Origin: Siphonodentalium dalli
Lineage: Eukaryota; Mollusca; Scaphopoda; Gadilida; Siphonodentaliidae
Assembly: GCA_032622095.1 (NCBI GenBank)
Contig: CP136064.1
Coordinates: 129,757,605 to 129,821,604 of the forward strand
DNA length: 64,000 nucleotides
Direction of reading: 5' to 3'
Part shown: one piece after another, positions 42,401 to 51,400 of the stretch
Layout: the number at the start of each line of letters is the position of its first letter
Numbering within the stretch: the first letter of the stretch is position 1
The notes under the pieces: generated by a model
What the model was told of the DNA's origin: nothing
The model's database searches: none
Seen by the model: only the letters and a program-made list of their open reading frames with translations
Position numbers and translations under genes: made by a program

Positions 42401-45400
42401 GACTGGCTAACATAGATTCTGACCTTCGATCTAGTCTTGGTGCTGAAATTAATCTTAAGTTCCCAAACATAATTTGTCTCCTTTCGGACAGGAGTAAATT
42501 TCCTTTTCAAGAATGTCCACTACTTAGCATAGTCTTCTCATTACATTAGGTGTTGACAAGATGTAAGCCAGCATTTTTTGAGAATGTGTTGTCAGTTTTT
42601 AGCTAACTGCGAACAACTGCAACACATACTAAATTAGAAATGAAAATTATTTACAGAGAAATTATTGACTCTCCCACCCGGTACTATTTTTGGAATTGGC
42701 ACATCACTGAATATAAGTTACAGCGAAATTGTATCAAACGTGAATAAAACGCTGGAGAAAACAAGACCAACCTCAACTGAGAGCTCACTCCAGCTAACAT
42801 TTGATAGAATATATGGAATGTTGGTTCGCCCTCTGGTCGCCGTACTACACGGGTCTTCTCAAACAGCACCACCTAAAATCAAATGGACATTTGTGAGATG
42901 ATACACACACATTAAATTTAAGTTATATCAGCATCAAGAAGAAATTATTACCGAACATTTCAAAAAAAATTTGATCAACAAATATTTTGGTAACTTGATT
43001 AAAAAATTTAGAAAGGTATCACATTAATCTCCAATTCTGCCAAAGACCAGAGTTTTTATAAATTTTCAGTTTCCAAATTTGTATTAATTAGGAAATTTAT
43101 AAATTAATTTATTGAAGTTCAATGATGAATTTACTTCGGCATTGAAGGAATTAACATCAGTTGCCTTAATAATGGGGCAGTCAGGTGATTGGTGGGAGGA
43201 TGATTAGGCATTAGAATCATTTGTATCGGTTGAATGGATTAAGCACCGACTGATCAATTATTGTGGAGAGAGACGGTAGATTTAGCTATCATTCTACGTT
43301 CAGCTTCAAAATTGTGTCCTCCCACCCACCCATGATGCAGAAAATGTTTGCATATAATAAAATTTGACAGTGAAAGATTTGTCTAGTGACATCGAAATCT
43401 CCATGGCAATCAAACTTTAGTAGGGATTGATATGCATGTATATCCGAGAGTAAGCATGATAAAATAAGTGATGTTCATGTTATATATATATAATTATGTG
43501 CATAATACATGCTTTATAGACATTGACTATTGTAAAATGCTGCATGATATTCACACTGAAGCAATATACGTTTACCAGTCTTTCTAGATTAAAACTTTGT
43601 TTCTACAATTGGTATTCAAAAGTCATTAATATTTGTTTATCTAATTTTATTGTTTAATCCAAAATAATTATCATCAGAGCAACAAACATGCATAGAAAGT
43701 ATTTTCAACGAAAATTTCGTGAACTAAATAACTAGTACACTAACTCATTAACCATATTTGAACGGCATTTGCAACAAATACCCTCTACCCCCTCAAGACC
43801 TACTACATGGCTAAGAAACATTTCATCAATTTGACTTAGCTCATGATGAATGTATTACATGTTTAAATACCTGAACTGAAGCAGAGGCAATTTGCCCTGC
43901 ATGGTCGAAATCCAACGTCATTATCTGCCCAAATCGACTGGCGTTGGTGTTCAGTATTGTCCTGCTGTTCCCAAATGCCTCCAAAAGAGACATAGTGGCA
44001 TTCAGTTTGTCAACTGTAAAAAAGATGTCAAAAAAAGAGTCAATAACATAAGAGTGAAAAAAGATACCATTTTACAAATTTAAAGGTGTCGACTATCTTC
44101 CTGGAAAACATTTACAATACAAATTTGTATTGTATATGTAGAGATCACAGATCGTCATATTGTCTTTTCTTAGAAGAGCGCGACCACGTGTTATAGAGTA
44201 GTTTTGGCTATAGTCTTTGAACTACTACCCCGACTGCTGATATCACGATTAATGCAAATAAAAGAATTGTGGCCAGCGTACTATCGCCTGGGCAAAAGTC
44301 TTCGAACTATTATATGAGAATTGTGTCATATACAATAAAACACTTATTGACTGCATTGGGGTGGAATAGTATACAAATATTGACTGCCCTGGGGTGGAAT
44401 AGCGAGAACTGTGGTGTCTTTTGAACAGCAAGCAGGACTGTAGCCCGAGGCTGCTGGCTGAGATCAATAAGCTGACTTGCTCAGAAGACACTATCGAGAG
44501 AAAATATATCTAAGTGATACTAGATATCAACATGAAGAGGTAAATATATAAATTAGAATCCAAGATGCTGTTTTCAATAAAATTCAGACAAATTTGATGG
44601 CTTCCATCAAGTGGACACCCCGAAGATCTATACGAAGTTTGGTGACGATCGGATGAGGGATATGGTCTGGACTCTGTAGGGTGTGCCAAAGGAATTATTC
44701 ATGCAAAGAATAAACTCCAAGATGGCTGCCAGTGTCCATGTATTTTTGGAAATATTTGATGACTCCCACCTAGTGGTCATTAGAGCTTCACGATATTGAC
44801 TCAAGTTATACCGACTACGGCATTGAAAAATATATCGCGATATGACTAAATTTTATTTGTCAAAATCCTCCGAATTATTTCACATTTATGACCAACTCAT
44901 CAGCATTCAGGATAAATATTTGACTAGACACTGGCTCTATGAAGCTACATCGCTTCACTGTGTGTGGTCATGGCAGCAAACTAAGCGGGGTGTCAAAGTG
45001 GCAGTATGTAGTCAACACAGAAATGGGAAAACTACTGGGTGTGTGGCTTATGTTCTTAAATTGCCTGGGTGTCGCCAATGATTATAATGAAAGTTTCAAT
45101 GACACTGTAGCTCAACTTTGAAATAGGATCATGCCATTTATTACAGTCCATAGAGCGATAGGGAACTCGGACAGTTTATATGTTCAAGTAACTAGAGGTT
45201 ACCATGAAGATTTATGCATAAACAGTTTGGGATTAATCGGATGAAGAGGTTTGGCTGTAGGGAGTGCCAAAGGATGCAGTAATACTAATAGAAATAGTAA
45301 TATTCCGAGATGGCTCCTATCTAGATGTCACCCCGAAGATCCATATGAAGTTTGGTGATGATCGGAGGAGGGCGTTAGCCTCTTGGGTGCGCCGAATGAT

Positions 45401-48400
45401 TTAATCATACAAAGAATAAAATCCAAGATGGCCATTGGAAATACAGAAAAATGTTATGGCTCCCATCTAGTGGTCACCCAAAAGATCCATCTGAAGGTTA
45501 TGAGGGTCAGATGAGGGATGTGGTCTGTAGGGTGTGCCAAAGGATTTAGTCATGCAAAGAGTAAAATCCAAGATGGCTGCCAGTGGCCATGTTTTTCATC
45601 TATAACTCCTATCTAGAGGTGATCCAAACCATGCCTGTAATTTCACCAATGAAAGAGGGCTGCATTCATGGATGGATTTATTGGTGAATACAAATTTGAA
45701 ATCGAAGATGGCTGCTGGCGGCCATGTTTTTTAAGGAGTTTTCGAAAACAATTGATGGCTCCCATCTAGAGGTCACACCGAAGATACATATGAAGTTTGG
45801 TGATGATATGATGAGAGATGTGGCCTGTAGGGAGTGCTAACTGAAATCTTTAACGAACACAGACGCACAAATGGACGGACGATGGATGCCAACCCATGGC
45901 TATAGCTCAAACTTGACTTCATCAAGTTGAGCTAAAAAGTGGGATGGACATCACAATCACAGGTGCACAGGTTCCCATAGTACTAAATATTTTTTTTAAA
46001 TTGACTGAAAAATGTAGGAATACAAGCTCGGACAAAACTATTAACTAAACAGTTTATTTCCCTCAATAAATAGGGCTCCTTCTGCACTTTTATTGAACTG
46101 TCATCTGCTTTTATCACCTGAACATCCCTCCAAATGAATGATAGACCATTATGATGTACACTTTTTAACTGACGGAGAATTCCTTTAGTATAGAAAGGGT
46201 TAAACACTTATAATGTATAACTTGTGATGTCCGACATGGTGTTAAATTGTTGTTTGGAACCCTGACATTATTTGCCTCAAAGAATCAACGGTACCTGAGA
46301 GAATGTTGTTGACACTGCCCGCAGCCACGGCTAAGTAGTACAGCGTATGCCGAGCACTGCATGACTTGCCACTACCGCTTCTACCCAGGAAAAGAAGCGA
46401 CTGGTCCTGCCGTGTGTTCAGCATTTCTCTGTATGCCATTTGTGCTGATGAGTATACATGTGGAGGCATGTCCTCCTGTTTACACCCCTTTAGCATCTGT
46501 ATGACCTATAAAGAGAGTTAGACAAGAATTGTGTAATACAAGGCCAAAGAAAATGAAATGTCAAGTTGGGATTACATGCCAGAAAAATAGAGTCCGTAGG
46601 TAGGCTTAAAATTGTGTTTAAATCAAACAAACAAAGATATTTGATTCTCAGGCAATTTTTTTGAAAATCAATGCGGGAGAGAGGGTTTTATTTTATTTTA
46701 GCCCATAGTAAGCATGGGTTATTATACCTTCCCAGGTCCAGAAAATGTACGGAGAACTTTTATAAACTAATTAAATCTGATATAAAGAAAGATAAATTAT
46801 GACATTGTACTACCCGTACATCATATAGAGATTACCTAGAATGATATATATACTGATATGATTTTAATATCGGCACAATAATTTTTAACAAATAGCAGAA
46901 CTACATATCCGATTTAGATAAAAATATGGAACGCAAATACAATCGAAACGAAAAGATAAAGTGATCTTCCAAACTTTCATAGAAAGTCTTGATTCACTTA
47001 TTCTGCTGACTAATTTAGATACTATATGTACCACAACTGATGATAGACAATAAAACTTCAAATAACCATCATAAACATGGCCAATATATATGTACACTGC
47101 TTGTCAAACTGCTCCGGTTTTCGTACCTTCGATCGCAATAGCAGAGCAAGGGGGAACTCTATCTTGCAGGGTTACTTACTTACTGTGCAAAGGTCAGGTT
47201 GGCGGACGACTCATTCAATATCCAACTTGCTGCTTTTATCAAAATATTTCAACACAATTGATCAATATACTTGGGGGTTTGGAAAGCCTGTGGTGACAAT
47301 ATACCTGATAGTTATCTTTGCCTATGGACTTTTGTTGAATACCACTAAATACACTGTTATTTAGCTCCTATTCGATATTTGAAACATAACCAATTTCCAT
47401 GTGACAATTTCCTATTTTCGTGTTACTGGTTTACAACTAAGGTGAAATCCAAAATTCGAAATAAACTGGTCCAACGCGGGGCATTTTTTTTCGATGCGGA
47501 TATGCCTGAAAATCAAAACCCTTTTTTTTTTTATTTTGGCCTTATTTAATTATTATTTTATTTGTTACCAGCTGAAACAGAACAGGCTACCAAAGGGAGC
47601 CTGTTTCAGCATCAGAGGGGCCTGTGGCCCCTGTGTGCGCTTTGCGCACATGACAGACAGACCCTAATTGTTTATATATATAGATAATACTTATTATGCT
47701 ACTTCAATATATCATCGTGCAAATAGGTTCATATTGGACCTAAATATTGACATTGGTTCATATTGGACATATTTGGTTCTGGAATAAGTCCATAGTGGAC
47801 TTCTACCAGTTATTCAGTTGAATGGTGCAGGCCACAATGAAAACACATATATAAAGAGCATAGATCTGGTGCTGAAAAAGCCCAAAGTTAGCGTATGTTT
47901 GTTTTTTTATTCACTTAATTAAATTTTCATAAATAAAAAAACTAATGCCGTTATAACCTCCGCCAGGGTACCTTGAGTCACCACACCAAATTTGGTTGAA
48001 ATCGGACCAGCAGTCTGGGAGAAAAATCCGTACAGACGGACGGACAGATAGATATTCTTTTCTGCCTAGAAATTCAATGTCATTGGCCTGAGAAAATTTT
48101 ATTGCTTTTTGTAGAAGGCAAATACTTTAGCCATTGAAATGTGGGTTTTTTTCAGTTTATTTGTTAATACCTGTATATACTAAAGTCATACACAATATTA
48201 ACAACTTAAAATATGAATATAAGAACAGGTCTTATATACCAGTGTAAAGAGTGAAAGAGCTTTTGAGATGAAAATAAACTTGTAATATAATCATAAAATT
48301 CTTATGTAATTTTTACACTGAAGGCACATCCATTCCAAATATGTCTGGAAAAGCTTAAACCAATCAAACTGATCCTATCAAAGGACCAAGTTGTTTTTGT

Positions 48401-51400
48401 TAACAAACGTATAATAAAACAGCCAAATAATGTACTGGGATCACCACCATAAAATTGCAGAGCTATGTAGTAAAATGAAACTACCATATATGAAATACAT
48501 CGTATTATTTTGAATATTTTCAACAAGTCAGAATCAATGATATGGGCACTCACAAAAAATATCCCATCAGAGTAATAAACCTTTGATGAGCATATAATTG
48601 CTGATGAGTTGTTCAGTTTGGAATGCTCAGATATAAGTTCGACAAACAGCCTCAAATTACTGAATAGGAATCCTATTTCTTCCTCAATTGTATTATCAAA
48701 ACATCCCTCTAAATGAATAGACCACGCTAAAGTTTGATTTTATAACTGAATGGGAGAATTCGTTCAGTAATAAGGGGTTAACAAGATAAGTTTCTCAAGA
48801 CCACCAAACATATTAACGGTACCTTATCAGAGTATACAGCCAAGGAATGAAGTGGATTTGTGATGACCATGGAAGGTCCGGCATAAGTGTGTATAAGTGT
48901 GCTGCCGTATCGCTGTCGTAGTGTGTGTAGAATGCTGGATTCATTGAGATAACGTAAGGAAGACAAATCTTCTGTTTTGTCAAACTGAGGTGGATTTGCC
49001 TGAAAAATAAGACAAATGTTACAGTATACAAATGTTTGGAAAGGTTAAGGGAACTTGGCAAATTAACCAATCAACTTAGTTGTAGTGTTGAAACGATTTG
49101 TCGATTAGTCAACGTCGACGAATTGTTCACCAAAAGTCGACTCCAGAATACCAAGTCGATTAGTTGCATTATATTGAGCATGCAGTGCACACACTATGTT
49201 TTAACAGAAGAATGATAAAGAACAATACACCAACAACGGCAAGGACAGTGTTAAAAGTTAAAACAAAACAATGCTATTTACTAGAATTAGTTTACACAAA
49301 CACCAGTTATGAAATTGACAATGCCGCTAATAAATTATTATCGTTGCGTGATGGTCGATCAAAGATAATGGTATCGACATCCGCACTTCGAAGCCTTTGA
49401 TGATGTTCTTTCAATTTGTGTCAGTTTAATTGAATACAATAATTATACCAATATGTTTATTGTGTATTCTCTGTCACTATGTGTGTAATTGAGTAAGAGT
49501 ATGGACTATACATTTATATGGATATGGTATGATGAATGTGTCTTAATACAACACTAAACGAGAAACCTAAACACAATGAAATGCAAGGCACCAGGTATTA
49601 AATAGCTGAATGGATACAAATTTAGTAGCACCAGTTTCTGCCTTCTGATCGTAACACCTGCGAAAAATGGGAACAGCAGTTACTGGTACATGTATTATGC
49701 AGTGATCCATGGGAATGGGGGTTGTAGATTAGTTGACTATGAAATACCCTATTCATTACAACTCTACTTAGTTGTCATATTAAACAACAAAGCATATCAT
49801 TCAAATTCCAATAACAAATTTCCCTGAAGCTGTTTAGCATTCTGGTATGAATTGAGACATTCAACAGGTTTCGAAACTGAGATGAATCACTTATTTCTTC
49901 ATGCATTCATTCAAGCATGTAAATTTAACCATGTACTTTGTATGAAAAGTGCAAATTGACAGATTTCCACAAATCATATCCAAATTTAAATGGTTACATT
50001 GGACACAAACTTGATAATTCAGTAGGCCTACTGTAGTCTCTATAGCCTCATCCACCAAACATTCATCTTGGACTATCCAAAACCTAAGCAATTTCAGTTC
50101 AAAACTTAAAATAACACCACCAAGCACTATCCATTCTCAAACAATCTTGACGCAATTTATTGGTCAACTTCAAATCAGTTTATGCCAGTCCCACCAAATG
50201 TGCAAAAGAAATGTGATATATTTGTCGAATTGTTCTTGTGTCAGATGTATATCTGGGAACACTTAACTATTTTATCCCATTCATGTGCAACGCCAAACGT
50301 ATCAGCTCGACATAAATAATGTTTGAGTTCATGGCTGAAAATAGTATGTCTGTCATTTGCAGAATGAGGTCCACAGAGGGTGAACTTAGTGACTCTATCC
50401 CACATGGCTGGCTAGCATCATCAAATTCACCCTCTGGAAACCTGATTCTGCTTAATAGGACTCAACTGCTATGGGAGACCTGGGATCAGATTGAAATTGC
50501 CCAGTTGAAGTTGGTGATGTTCACACATTAGTCACCTCAATTACGCATTTTATCTTCTGCAAATTAGGGGATATAGAATACTTCCCAGAAGAGAAAAAGT
50601 AACTAAAAAAATGTTAATTTGAGACTATAGATACTTCCTAGAAGATGAGGCCAAGCAGAACGAGGTCCCTAGAGAGTGACATCTTGATTTCTACTTGTAT
50701 AATGCTTATCTCAAAAGCCAAGAGGCCCTGGAATAATAACTGATAATAGTTTTATTAATTTGGACCACACCTAATGGCATGACATGAGCAGGGTTGATCA
50801 ACGATGTCATAGTGGAAGATCAATTTTCATCTTAAGAATGTGGTACTTAATCATAATTCAATTAACTTGCAAGATGAATAGACACTCAACTCTCTCAGTT
50901 GATAAGAACATTTATTATATGATCATATGTTTCCTTCCCCAATTCCTATGTTAAAACTTAACGAAAAAATCGAGATATCCAACGATGTTCACCTCATCAA
51001 TGAAACAACAGGTTAATAACAGTTCTGAGTGACGTCAGATACTTCAGGGGTTAACATAACTTATTATCAGACCTGAAAATAGATAATGTTTTCTCAATGA
51101 CGTTAAACGCCACAACGTCTTGTCCAACCAAGGCGCGTTTCATATAATAAAACAGTTATCGCATTGTTTCTTGGTTGACACGTGAAAATTGTCAGCCCTT
51201 GGAAATCAATATTCACCTCGGCTTACGGCCTTGGTGAATATTGACTTCCTCGGGTTGACAATTTCTCGTGTCAACCTCGAAACAATGCGATAACTGTATA
51301 ATATTAATAAATAAGCAGCAAACTAGAGTTGGTCAAAAAGTTTGTACACTGGGTGCACTTGAATGTTTGCAAGTGCACACGTACTAGTTTAGCTCGGACA

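Noticed and set aside
48302-48655. 117-codon minus-strand frame between exons B and C
   Set aside because: Low-complexity hydrophobic translation of AT-rich intron; the myosin reading frame joins B to C without it.
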